Source: Clarkia xantiana subsp. parviflora (Eukaryota > Streptophyta > Magnoliopsida > Myrtales > Onagraceae). Taken from it: a stretch of 64,000 nt of DNA. The position numbers and the translations under genes are program-made. The notes below the pieces were generated by a model. It did not search any database. It saw nothing but the letters and a program-made list of their open reading frames with translations, and was not told the DNA's origin. Positions 1-10,700 of this stretch are shown in pieces. Position 1 is the first letter of the stretch; the number at the start of each line of letters is the position of its first letter. The stretch is taken from the NCBI GenBank assembly GCA_036873135.1, contig JAPTYO010000020.1:8993203-9057202 (forward strand), in the 5' to 3' direction.

Positions 1-2148
1 AATCCCATCGTCCACCTGAGAATTTACCTTGCAAAGATGGCCCCTTATCAGCAGTACGAGAAGTTCTTGATCCAGACATTCCAGGAGAGCTTGAATGGAG
101 CGGCTTTGGTTTGGTTCGTCAGCTTGAAGGCCGGTGATATCTCAACCTGGGAGGACATGGCAAACGCTTTTTTTCGCTAATACAAGTTCAATCTGGACAC
201 CGCTCCGACTCGCATGGATCTTCAGGGCATGGAGATGACTGGCGGACAATCCTTTAGAAACTACATGCAAGCGTGGAGAGAGAAGGCCGCCGGAGTCCGA
301 CCACACCACTGGAAGACACAGAAGCAGTATCTATGTTCATCGAAACTTTAAAGGGAGCTTACTACTCCCATTTATTAGGACATGTTTCTGCAAATTTTGC
401 CGACCTGGTGAAATCCGGAGAGATGATTGAGCAAGGAATTCGAATGGGGAAGATTGAAGATCCTCTCAAAGGCTACCAAGGAGATAGTCTAAAAAACGGT
501 GGTGCCAAAAAACCGCTTCCGAAAGATGCAACTGTAGGCGCAGTCTACCCAATGCAGTTGACGGCCCCCACGGCTCAGCCAGTGACTCAAGTACCCCCGG
601 CTCCACAACCCTCCTTTACAGGCGGACAAGCAAATCGAGCTAATTTCAGGCAGAGAGAAACAAGGGCCTTCACCCCTTTACCTGTGTCAATGGCTGAAGT
701 GTACCAGAAGATGTTGGAACAAAACCTCATCGGCCCCGAGTTCATGAGGCCAGATTCGAGAGTACTCAACGATGATCCAAACTCGAGATGTGAGTTCCAC
801 ATGGGAGTAGCTGGACAATCGATAGAGAAATGCACCCGTCTGAGACACAAGATTCAGGACCTCATTGACAATAAGCTCCTTATTCTCAACCCAATCCCTC
901 CTCCTAATGTCAAGACAAACCCTATGCCGCAACACAATGCCGGTTCATCATCATCCATCAACATGATCTGTCTCGAAGAGTCGTCAGAAGATGTCGCTAT
1001 TGCGGTAATCACGCCATTCATACTTAATTATGTGCCTGAACAGTCGGCCAGGTTGCCACTAGGGATGCAGGGCCTGACTCCTTTCCATTATGAAAGCAAC
1101 AAGAAGGTCCCTTGGAATTACAAAGCTCAGATAGTCAGAGCAGCAAAACCAGACGATCGTGTTATGATCATGACACGGTCGGGTCGTTCGTACATGGAGG
1201 ATGTTGCTAAAGATAAGGCTGTAGAAGTAACACCAAAGAAGAAGGTGACTGACGAAGAAATTGTGGACTTTGTAAAGTTCATGAAGGAAGGAGTGATTGA
1301 TCAGCTCCGCAAGACTCCGGCTCAAATTTCTTTGCTTGCTCTCCTCTTAAGCTCAGAAAGTCATCGTGAAGCTCTCATGAATGTGCTCAAAGAAGCGTTA
1401 GTGCCAAAGGAGACCTCTGCTGAACAGATGGGTAATGTTATTGGCTCTATATTCTCGAACCAGGTCTACTTCGGGGATGATGATCTAGGAGTCGACGGTC
1501 GGAACCATGTGAAAGCCCTCCACATTGTCTGCAAGTGTAACAGATTCGTGCTTTCAAAGGTCATGGTTGATGGTGGCTCGGCAGTCGATGTTTGCCCATT
1601 ATCTACGCTCAAGCAAATGAAGATTGACATGTCCCATATCCGTATGAGCAAGTCGGCAGTTTGAGCTTTTGATGGAACGAGAAAGGAAGTTTATGGAGAA
1701 ATTGAGTTGCAGCTCGAGATTGGTCCTAATGTTTTTGATGTCACTTTCAGGGTCATGGATATCCCGAATGTTTTCAGTCTTCTCTTCGGAAGATTATGGA
1801 TCCACGCGGCTGGGGCGGTTCCATCCACCCTACACCAGAAGCTGAAGTACATGATCGACAATCGCCTTGTGGAAATCGGGGAGAAGGTGATCACAACATC
1901 TATCAGGAAACGGCGGTCCCTGTCATCAACATTAGTGGAGATGAGCCACCTGCATACCATTCCTTTGAGCTAATCTCCGTCATCAGGGATTGGGGAGAGC
2001 CAACGCTGAGGAAAGCAGACATCATGGTAGGAAGGTTCATGTTGAAGAATAATTTCATCCCGGGTCAAGGCCTGGGTATCAGGTGTCAAGGGATCCCGCG
2101 TCCACTCCAGCTGAAGGAATGTGTATGCAGATACGGGCTAGGGTATTC
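1..2148 (+). pseudogene. gag-protease remnant of Tat/Ogre-like element, unit A (5' part outside window)
   Basis: The start is in the middle of a retrotransposon gag domain (KFxVPDFEKYDGTGNP-type, completed in the other copies). This copy has its own TAA stop at 178-180, where units B and C have CAA. A frame change near 300 is shared by all three copies. The longest open stretch, 273-1664, holds a gag zinc-knuckle-like CxxH...G...C motif and an aspartic-protease DGGSA motif near residue 433. An in-frame TGA at 1662-1664 then interrupts the protease; the same frame resumes to about 1970. A glycine-rich GQGLG segment near 2055 matches the post-protease region of Ogre-type elements. No reverse transcriptase, RNase H or integrase follows; coding similarity stops where repeat X begins. 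Non-functional; element class fairly sure, lineage inferred. Confidence 0.85.
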
Positions 2149-2358
2149 CACGTGCCCCACACGTGACCAATTTCGTGAACATTTGGCGCTTTTTCTAACG
2201 GTGCAACACCCAGGTTAGCCCAGGTACCTATTTGTCACCAAATTTATTCCGGGTACCAATTCGTCTTTGGTTGTTAACCCAGGTACCAAATTGATTATAA
2301 TCTGTATCTAATATGCACGAATAGAAACATTGTATATGTGTAGAAAATTTATCGTATC
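2149..2358. repeat. 210-bp repeat X, unit A (after gag-protease)
   Basis: First of five copies of a 210-bp sequence in the window (others at 24129, 30725, 42340, 47712), all the same length and orientation. It opens with two closely spaced CACGTG palindromes and contains repeated ACCCAGGT / GGTACC motifs. It is preceded here by gag-protease sequence and followed by TTCATGGG. The copies at 24129 and 42340 are preceded by MULE sequence and followed by an LTR instead. Its origin is unknown; a MULE terminal region is one possibility. Confidence 0.85.
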
Positions 2359-4739
2359 TTCATGGGAAAAACTTGCATTGTGCGCTCCCTTCTTGTAGGG
2401 AAGAGAATCGCATGTCTGTTCCTTTCTGTGTCAAATACTTCATGGAGCGGAACTACCTTCACCAAGTCATGCAGCAGAACAACCATAACCACGATTAGCC
2501 ATTGAGAGAGAAAGATGTACATTTTAGAGATACAAAATTAGAGATTTTTGAACAGGGGATTGAGATGAAGTTTCAGATTTAGAGTAATATTGATAGAGTT
2601 CATAAAATTTATTTTAGGGATTAATTTTTATGTATTCCGTGCGACCGAAATAGGTGGAGGAAGACCCTAGTGCTGGTAATTTACACCAAGTGCTGAAAAT
2701 TGAAATTCCGCCAGTGGTTGCAAACCGTGTGCTATCTGCAAGATGGTAGTGGCTCAGACCGCGTGCTAATGATTGCACTCATTCAAAGGAAGCTAGGGCT
2801 GGAATTCTAATTTTCGGCACGACCGCATCATAAACACGTGTTTGGGTTCATAGAACCAAGATGCTTTAACCCGCACTACAAAGCTAGGAGAATTTTCATA
2901 AAACCAAAATTACACATACTATTTTTCATTTTAGTTATCAAAATGCTGACAAATTGACGAATTTTCATTCATGTATAGTTCATAGTATAATTTAAGTACC
3001 CCATGAGATTACTCCGATAAACTTTATTTTGGCTACTCTTTTTTATTTCAAAGGAGGTCTCCCTAATTATTGCTATAGTACCAACACCTAATTTAATACT
3101 GGATTAAGAACCTAAACATAGTCCTAATTGTATATGTCAGGCTGCGAGTTAGTTTCTCAACTAATTATTTTTTGTTGTTATTCGATTTTTGAAGTATCAG
3201 ATATGTGGATTTTCACTTTTTTGACCTAATTTGACGTTAAGTTTTAACATTATTTCGACTTAAATTTTGATATAACAATAAGAATAATAACCTTTAAGAG
3301 CCTAAATGCAGTCTAAAGTATATGCAATATTTCGATTTTAGTATAAAATTTAATGCCTAAATCGAACGGAAAAGTGAAAGCAATTAATGTGATTCTCCGC
3401 ACATAGAATAACAACAAAAGTAGAGGGAACAATGGACATCATGACCTATACTTTGGATTTTATTTAGGTTCTTAACCCTTTAAATTTCATTGTTTTATAT
3501 CAATTTTTTTTTTCGATTTTTTTAATCCCGAGCAAGACAAATGAGCAAGTTCATTCATATTAGACGAATTATTTGACATAGCCATTGATTCTTAAAAAAA
3601 AACACGATTTAGAAAATTGGTAACAAAATCATCTAGGCATTACTCTGAATAACCAAACTATTACTAGGAATTTGCAATTAACTTTTATTTTTATTACTAA
3701 TATACGCGCATTGTGTGAAAGTAGGAAATATTATATAGGTAGATATATTAAAACGTGTACTTGATAATTATGAGAAATGACGGGATATTGGGCCGCCGTA
3801 AATATGAGCCCATTAATATGATACTGTTACCTAAGTCAATTGGGTAAGGTCACATTAGAGATTTTTGGCAAGGCCTAACATCCCAATGGACATGAGAGGC
3901 CCAAAATTGGGCCTCCCTTTTCTCATTAGGTCGGCCGAAACTATCACTTGGGTGAGGTGGGTTTTGCCCACCTCGTCTTATAAATAGGTAGTCAGGGTTT
4001 TATTTAAGGTTAATCACTTTCTTCCTTTGTGGTGAGAAAAAAGAAATCCCTCCTCCCTATTAGCAAGGTGTTTAGGCCGAACCCTCTAGAGCCATATGAG
4101 GTGCCAAATTGCTTCAAGCAATTACTCCGGAGATCCATCCCTGCCATAGAATCGACAAGAGGCTTTGCTGTGAAGACCAATCCGCGTAGGCATTCCTTAA
4201 CCAGAATCCTTACAAGAACCGTCAGGCGGATCGAGAACTCTACTAGAAGATCTTAAGTCTACGGAAAGCATTGTAGGTATGTGCCATTTATTCAGCTGCG
4301 TAATTCGTTTACATAGCATGTACCTTGATTGTTTCTGTAGTATTTATCCCCTATAATTCTACAATAATACCAACTCGTAATTTAATACTGGGTTAAGAAC
4401 CTAAACATAGTCCCAATAGTATATGTTAGGTTGTGAGTTAGTTTCTCAACTATTTTTTTGTTGTTATTAAATTTTTGAAGTATCATATATGTTGCTTTTC
4501 ACTTTTGAGACCTAATTTGCCGTTAACTTATTTTGATGGTTAGAAAGGAAAGCATTTTAACTAGTTATACAAAATAAAGGTACGGTGATAAAATTAATAA
4601 GTGGGTGTTAACCTTAATAGGATATTATAATATACGTATAAATTGTATAACATGTTTGGATAATACGTATAATTATATTTGATTGCTTCTTGGATTTTGA
4701 TGTTATGAATGGAGCAGCTAGGTTGTTTAAAAAAAAGGG
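2359..4739. other. AT-rich spacer, unit A
   Basis: Mostly AT-rich non-coding DNA shared with units B and C at about 98-99% by eye. A module with consensus TAATACTGG.TTAAGAACC occurs near 3100 and again near 4385, so the spacer itself is built from old internal duplications. The one transcribed-looking part is the TATA module at 3979-4256. Unit C carries an extra 1.5 kb in the equivalent of 4480-4510. I see no host gene here. Confidence 0.7.
3979..4256 (+). other. TATA-box module with unrecognised 75-codon ORF, unit A
   Basis: A good TATA box (TATAAATA, 3979-3986) lies 43 bp upstream of an open frame, 4029-4256, starting MVRKKKSLLP and rich in Arg and Ser. The region just upstream (3780-3970) is GC-richer than its surroundings and contains short inverted stretches around GGCCCAAAATTGGGCC. 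The layout resembles the promoter and leader of an LTR or TRIM element, but I could not find paired ends. In unit C the frame is broken by TATGAG to TAGGAG, so a conserved protein is doubtful. Function unknown. Confidence 0.25.
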
Positions 4740-4754
4740 TTAAACTTAGATTTG
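4740..4754 (-). terminator. snRNA 3' box, unit A
   Basis: Minus-strand CAAATCTAAGTTTAA directly after the U2 sequence fits the plant snRNA 3'-end formation signal CA(N)3-10AGTNNAA exactly. Confidence 0.8.
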
Positions 4755-4950
4755 TTGGGGTGCACCGGACCTAAGCTGTAGTGTAAGGCTTAGGCGACGC
4801 GTGAGAAGCCCAATAGCAAGCTACTATGATGGCCCCTCCCCCTCAAAATATTAATTTAATATCGTGTGGATCGATGATCCACGTATCAGATATTAAACTG
4901 ATAAGAACAGATACTACACTTGATCTTAGCCAAAAGGCCGAGAAAGGTAT
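4755..4950 (-). ncRNA. U2: U2 spliceosomal snRNA gene, unit A
   Basis: Read on the minus strand from 4950, the sequence starts ATACCTTTCTCGGCCTTTTG, the near-universal U2 5' end. It contains the branch-point recognition motif GUAGUA (in GTGTAGTATCTG), the stem IIa/IIb region with a perfect GTGGATC-ATC-GATCCAC hairpin, an Sm-like AATATTTTGAG site, stem III (AGTAGC-TT-GCTATT) and a perfect terminal stem (CCTAAGC / GCTTAGG). The length of about 196 nt is the usual plant size. The U2 snRNP binds the intron branch site during spliceosome assembly in the nucleus. The plant Pol II snRNA promoter and 3' box are correctly spaced on either side. Compared with units B and C it has two substitutions just before stem III (CCATCATAG against CCACCACAG). 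I judge it likely transcribable; the exact 3' end is uncertain by a few nt. Confidence 0.95.
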
Positions 4951-4975
4951 GAATTGGATTTACAACCAAGCTGTG

Positions 4976-5028
4976 CTTTTATTGTTGCTTGGGAGCTTCT
5001 ACTGTTTCGGAGCTGCCCGATGTGGTAT
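4976..5028 (-). promoter_or_regulatory. U2 promoter: TATA box and USE, unit A
   Basis: On the minus strand a TATA-like AATAAAAG (4976-4983) lies about 26-33 nt upstream of the U2 start. ATACCACATCG (5018-5028) lies 68-78 nt upstream and matches the plant upstream sequence element RTCCCACATCG with one mismatch. This USE-to-TATA spacing is the one known for Pol II-transcribed plant snRNA genes, as expected for U2. Confidence 0.85.
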
Positions 5029-5152
5029 CATGAAAGACTGAACCGCACGCTGTCGTTTTATCAATCCACTTTGATTCATATTCCTTCAGCCAGCACTAGC
5101 AGCAGAAAGAAACAAAGGTGGTCTTCACTTCACTTCCTAGGCGTGGTGAGGT

Positions 5153-5220
5153 GTATATATATATATATATTATTATCAATCAAATATAAATAATAATCAT
5201 AATCATAATCATAATAATAT
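5153..5220. repeat. (TA)n / (AATCAT)n microsatellite, unit A
   Basis: A TA dinucleotide run followed by ATAATC-type short repeats, upstream of the U2 promoter. The TA run differs in length among the three units and is a natural marker for telling them apart. Confidence 0.85.
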
Positions 5221-5294
5221 TGTTTGTTTCTCCACTACAACCAAAATTATCTTTCTTGGCTTGGAATAAATAAATATATTCTTTTCACCATCAC

Positions 5295-5946
5295 TGATGG
5301 GCCCCGGCGAAGGCCGTTAGGCCCCTTAACGATTGGCAAACGGCGACTAGGCCCGGTGGGCTAGGAGCTGGGCTGCTGGAAGGCTAAGGGCTCCGACGGA
5401 AGGAGGCCCCGACATTGAATGGCCCCGAGCAAGTATGGCTCCGATAGGGGAGAGCCCCGAAGATATCGGACCTGGACGTAGTCGGTCCCGATATGGGAGT
5501 TGACACCACTCCCCGACACCGAATCCTCAACGATGCAACTTGGGAGCCTCCGATAATGATCGAGACTCGCCAATAAGAGCACAATCCCGGAAATCTCGCC
5601 ATGATTACAGTAGTGGTATAATGGGCGAGATATGTGGGATACGTATAACTGTACAAGATACGTGGCAAGATATACGACGAGATATGGGGGATAGTGGATC
5701 ACAATCCAACCGCCTAATCAGGTAACTGGGATAGCCTTTCCTCTATAAAAGGGGGGAAGTTATTCCAGGTTAAGGTGACGTTTTCACATATATTGCTTGC
5801 TTGCCCTGTTGATCACCATACTTACGTTAAGCATCGGAGAGGGATTCTGGGCCACTGCCCTCTATTCCCCTCTTGCAGGATTGCGTGGACCAAAGGAGCT
5901 AGGATTGCCGTCCAAGTCCATACTGGAGTTCCACCGTGATCCAACA
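5295..5946 (+). repeat. 5' LTR of the gypsy element
   Basis: Begins TGATGGGCCCC and ends CCAACA, with TG...CA termini. A TATA box (TATAAAAG) at 5744-5751 marks the likely U3/R promoter. It differs from the 3' LTR at five positions that I can count over 652 bp. Small open frames inside it are not genes. Confidence 0.97.
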
Positions 5947-5966
5947 TTGGCGCCGTCTGTGGGAAC
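5947..5966 (+). other. Primer-binding site of the gypsy element
   Basis: TTGGCGCCGTCTGTGGGAAC starts directly after the LTR. TGGCGCCGT is complementary to the last nine nt of a plant tRNA-Asp with CCA; the remainder matches less well, so the primer tRNA is not settled. Confidence 0.75.
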
Positions 5967-6012
5967 GCAACAAAAAGCCAAAAGTAAGTTTGCTTCCCTC
6001 TGATTCCATACC

Positions 6013-7779
6013 ATGGCTGGCAACAGACCGCAGCGTTCAGGCAAGCAGGTGCCGGCCACCAGCAATCCCCCTGAGGATGCTACCCAGCATCAGGATTTGA
6101 GAGATGATGGTGACAGCACTCGCCGAGACGACACCGCGCGAAGGAACAACCCCCCTGGTGGATCCAGAAACGAGACACCTTCCCAGAATCCAGAGCTGGC
6201 CAGGGTAGTGGCAGAGGCCATGCCCCTATTCATGGAGGCCATGGAGGCCCTCCTAGACCGAAGAGAAGCTGCTAGAAGGCAGGCCGATCTACCGCCGCTC
6301 CCTCCGCGGCGAGATGCTCCCAGAAGGCAGGTGGACGACAACCTGCCACCACCCCCTCCGTTGAGGGAACAGCCCATTCCCCCTAATCCAGCACCGGCGG
6401 AGAATTTCGTGGTCGATGGACCAGGGCCAGTGCAACAAAGGACAATTCCCCTGAATGGTCCCCTCACTGCCGACCAGGTAGTAAAGATTGTGGGTATTTG
6501 CATGGGAGATCAGAAGCCTATGATGTCGGAATTGGGGAGCCAGGAGACCCATCCTTTCGTTCCCAGATTGATCCATACCCTGGCCCCACCAGGCTTGGGT
6601 ATCCCGAAGATAGAGGAGTACGACGGAGTTGCGGACCCGGTCCGCCACGTACAGAAGCACTTGACAGCGTGCATGGGCAGGACCCCAGATGAGGATGTTA
6701 TCTGCGCGTTGTTCCCGAGTACCCTGGGAGAAAAGGCGATGACATGGTTCTACAGTCTGCCCACTGGATGCATAACCTGCTGGAAGGATATGCACCAACG
6801 ATTCATCGCCCAGTACCAGGGGCGTCGACGGCTGCTGAAGAGTGTTCGGACCCTGCATGAGGTGGTCCAGAGGCCCGACGAATCGCTGGCCCAATACTAT
6901 CAGCGTTACACGGCTGGTATGACCGAGCTGGATGAGGAGATATCGGAGGGCGAGGCCATCCGTACCTTCCTGAAAAATCTCAATCCCCCCTACGGCTCCG
7001 ACTTACTTCACAGCGTCGCGGCCAAAAACGTCTGGAACATGGAGGCGCTTCAGGCGAGGGTAAAACAGCAAATCGACGTCCAAGAGTCGAAGATCGCTGC
7101 CGGAGAGTTGGCTCCTCCCAAAGGGCGCGAAGGAAAGCAGTTGTTCAAACCACTGGACAATCGACACAAGAAGGATAGCTCCGAGGGTAGTCGGAGTCGT
7201 GGACGCTCCGATCGGAGGGAGGATAGGCGTCCGAACAAGAGGGACAGTCAGAGGGAGGAGTTCACCCCCCTCAACAGGCCTTTGAAGGAGGTCTTGGCGG
7301 TAATGGAGAAGCAAGGCCTCGCTCGTTTCCCCAAGAAGAAAGAAGGAGAAAAGTTGGGCTCCCGCACCGACCGTTACTGCCGATTCCATCGGGCCTCTGG
7401 TCACGACACTGACCAATGTCGGGAGCTGAAGAAGGAAATAGAGAAGCTTATCCAGAGGGGTAAGTTGAAGGAGTTCGTGGGAGACTCGCGCTGCAAGCCC
7501 CGTTCCCGATCTCGGTCAAGGTCCAAATCTCGATCGAGGTCCCCAAGGAAGAGGAGGTCCGACGCAGAGCCTTCGGAGGGCCCATCAGGGTCCCGACAGA
7601 AGAGGGTTATTAATGTGATCCATGGAGGGTTCGCTGCAGGATCGGTCGTGGACCCCGAAGGAGGAAATGGAGATCACCTTCTCGGCGAAGGATCTGGAGG
7701 GAGTAGAGACCCCCCACGAAGATGCCCTAGTAGTGACATTGGATGTAGGGGGATTCGAAATGAAGAGGATCCTCATTGA
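6013..7779 (+). CDS. gag: gag polyprotein of the Tat-type gypsy element
   Basis: 588 codons encoding the capsid/nucleocapsid precursor that packages element RNA in the cytoplasm. The N-terminal quarter is charged and proline-rich (about residues 90-135). The retrotransposon gag domain spans about 196-320, opening IPKIEEYDG and including EKAMTWFYSLP. A basic Arg/Asp/Lys stretch follows, then a variant CxxHxxxGHxxxxC zinc knuckle near 455-470, and an SR dipeptide-rich tail near 495-520. The start ATG at 6013 follows the PBS by about 50 nt. The C-terminus overlaps pol by 158 nt in a different frame. In related elements gag and protease are usually continuous, and VINVIHGG here normally leads into the pre-protease segment, so the break near 7650 is either a frameshift site or a mutation. 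Otherwise intact. Confidence 0.92.
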   Translation: MAGNRPQRSGKQVPATSNPPEDATQHQDLRDDGDSTRRDDTARRNNPPGGSRNETPSQNPELARVVAEAMPLFMEAMEALLDRREAARRQADLPPLPPRRDAPRRQVDDNLPPPPPLREQPIPPNPAPAENFVVDGPGPVQQRTIPLNGPLTADQVVKIVGICMGDQKPMMSELGSQETHPFVPRLIHTLAPPGLGIPKIEEYDGVADPVRHVQKHLTACMGRTPDEDVICALFPSTLGEKAMTWFYSLPTGCITCWKDMHQRFIAQYQGRRRLLKSVRTLHEVVQRPDESLAQYYQRYTAGMTELDEEISEGEAIRTFLKNLNPPYGSDLLHSVAAKNVWNMEALQARVKQQIDVQESKIAAGELAPPKGREGKQLFKPLDNRHKKDSSEGSRSRGRSDRREDRRPNKRDSQREEFTPLNRPLKEVLAVMEKQGLARFPKKKEGEKLGSRTDRYCRFHRASGHDTDQCRELKKEIEKLIQRGKLKEFVGDSRCKPRSRSRSRSKSRSRSPRKRRSDAEPSEGPSGSRQKRVINVIHGGFAAGSVVDPEGGNGDHLLGEGSGGSRDPPRRCPSSDIGCRGIRNEEDPH

Positions 7780-10700
7780 TGGAGGAAGCTCCTCCGACAT
7801 CCTCTTCTCCGACGCCCTGGAGCAGATGGGGAAGAAGAAGAAAGATTTGCGGGAGGTTAACTTCCCGATGGTAGGATTTTGCGGCACAACCTCTTATCCA
7901 TTGGGGGTTATTACGTTGCCCGTATGGTTCGGCAGTGGCTGGAAGATGGAGAAGAGAGATGTGGAGTTCATGGTGGTCGAATCCACAGGGACGTACAATG
8001 CGATCATTGGAAGAACCACTATCAACCCACTGATGGCAGTAGCCTCGACTGTCCACCAGAAACTGAAGTTCCCGACTGAGAATGGGGTCGGTGAAGTGAA
8101 AGGCGACCAGGTGGCGTCGAGACGATGCTATGTCAACGCCACGAGAAGATCAAGGAAGGAGGCTATGTCGGTTCTCCAGACAGACACTGATCCTCGAGAG
8201 GAGTTTGGGCGTCCCGCCCCCATGGAGGACCTAAAAGAAGTCGAGATAGATGGACCCGAGAGGAGGGTAAAGATCGGATCCGCCCTATTCGAGGAAAAAG
8301 CTCAGGAGTTGATCGCCCTATTGAAGGAATTCAAGGAGTTATTTGCCTGGTCTCCGAGCGATATGCCAGGAATCAGTCGGGACGTGATCGAGCATGAATT
8401 GAATATCGACCCCACGATCAAGCCGATCGCACAGAAGAGACGTCCGATGGGAACAGACAAGAGGATTGCAATCCAGCAGGAGGTTGGCAGATTGCTCGAC
8501 GCTGGGTTCATTAGGGAGATCCGATTCCAGACTTGGGTAGCCAACCCAGTGCTGGTGAGGAAGAGTAACGGGAAGTGGCGAATGTGTGTCGACTTCCGCG
8601 ACTTAAACAAGGCTTGCCCGAAGGACTGTTATCCACTCCCTCGGATCGACCAACTGGTGGATGCTACATCGGGGCATGAGCTGCTAAGCTTTATGGATGC
8701 TTATTCTGGTTATAACCAGATAAAGATGGCGAAAAAGGATGCACCACATACCGCCTTTTACGCTGACAGTGAAGTCTTCCAATACGACGTCATGCCTTTC
8801 GGCCTGGTGAACGCGGGGGCGACATATCAGAGGATGGTGAACAAGCTGTTCGGGGATATGATCGGGAGTACTATGGAAGCTTATGTAGATGACATGCTGG
8901 TGAAGTCCCGACGAGCATCAGACCACGTTGGCAACTTGGCTATGGCCTTCGAGAGGATGAAGCTCCACCAGGTCCGCCTGAATCCAGCCAAATGTGCTTT
9001 CGGAGTCCATTCCGGGAAGTTCTTAGGCTTCATGGTGAGCCAGAGGGGGATCGAGGTGAATCCCGAAAAACTAAGGGCGATAGAGGAGATGCAGTCCCCG
9101 ACAAACCATAGGGAGGTGCAAGTGCTGAACGGTCGGCTGGCTTCGATGAATCGCTTCTTATCCAAGGCCAGCGACCGGTCGATGCCATTTTTCAGTGTAC
9201 TAAGAGCCAACCGACAGTTCGAATGGACTGCTGAATGTGAGGAGGCGTTCCAGGCGCTCAAACAACATCTTCGCGACCTCCCACCACTTGCGAAGCCAGC
9301 TCCAGGCGAGCCACTCTATCTTTATTTGGCCATTTCTTCGTTTGCAATAAGCTCTGTTTTAGTTAAAGCCGTCGAGGGCAATCAGATTCCCGTCTATTAT
9401 GTAAGCAAGGCGTTTGCCAAGAGTGAAATGAATTACCCCCCGATTGAGAAGTACCTCTTTGCGTTGATTATTACTGCTAGAAAGTTACGGCCCTACTTCC
9501 ATGCGCATGAAATTACGGTGTTGACTGATCAGCCACTGAAACACTTCTTGAACCGGCCTGATGCGTCGGGGAGACTAGTAAAGTGGGTCGTGGAACTTAG
9601 CGAATTTCGAATTCATTTCGCTCCGAGAACAGCTATCAAAGGGCAGGCATTGGCCGACTTTATAGTTGAATCTACTATTCCCGATCCTGAAGCAACGGAA
9701 ACAGTAGAGGGGGCAACCGGGAATACTGAAGAGGTCCCGACGGCGGGGCAGTCGGAACAGCCAAATAAGGAGAACACCTGGGAGTTGTACACGGATGGCT
9801 CCTCAAGCTTGGATGGATCGGGTGCGGGGTTCGTATTGATTCCGCCAGGTGGGGCGGAGCCACTTCGATATGCATTGGCCCTGACATTTAGAGCCACCAA
9901 TAACGAGGCGGAGTATGAAGCTCTCATAACGGGGCTGAAAATCGCAAAAGGCACTGGAATTGAACATTTGCGGGTGAAGTGTGATGCAAATCTGATTGTA
10001 AATCAGGTCCGGGGGCAATATGGAGCAAAGAACCCGATCATGAAGAAGTACCTTCAAGAGGCTCGGACCTTAAAGGAGAGCTTCAAAAGCTTTGATATCG
10101 AGGCAATTCCAAGGGGAGAGAATGTGGAGGCTGATGCCTTGAGCAAATTTGCCCTGGGGGCACCTTTGGAAGACAGTCGGAGGATACACTTCTTGGAGAA
10201 GGTGATTCTATCGACAACCGATCCATCGGAGGTGTGCGCTATCGGAACAGGGTCAGAGGAGGAACCCACTTGGATGACCCCGATAATTGTGTACTTAACT
10301 ACGGGGGCACTTCCTGAAGATAAAGTGGCAGCGGAGCGACTACGACGAATGTCAATTAATTACGCGATGGTGGATAACCAGTTGTACAAGAAGGGTCTGC
10401 TTTCGACGCCTTTCTTGAAATGCGTGGCCGAACCCGATACGACTCGGATTCTGAGAGAATTGCATGAAGGAGTCGCAGCCTGTCACGAGGGCGCTCGATC
10501 TATCCTGAGGAAGACATTGAACTTGGGATATTATTGGCCTACGATGAATAAGGAAGCAACGGCGCTTGTTCGATCCTGTGACGCGTGTCAGAGATATGCC
10601 TCGAATATCACAGCCCCCGCCGCTGATTTGATGCCCATTGGGAGTGCTTGGCCCTTCGCACAGTGGGGCATTGACCTGGTGGGACCCCTTCCGAAAGCAA

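Noticed and set aside
2360..2500. Short minus-strand open stretch after repeat X with protein-like composition (HDLVKVVPLHEVFD)
   Set aside because: Only about 45 codons, no homologue I recognise, stops just upstream; present in all units only because the unit is repeated.
4826..5041. 71-codon plus-strand open frame (and a second one at 4954-5193), repeated in units B and C
   Set aside because: It lies antisense across the U2 snRNA gene and its promoter; conservation is explained by the RNA gene.
5361..5702. Open frames on both strands inside the gypsy LTRs (also at 15778-16119)
   Set aside because: They are the same LTR sequence twice, with no recognisable domain; LTR composition explains them.
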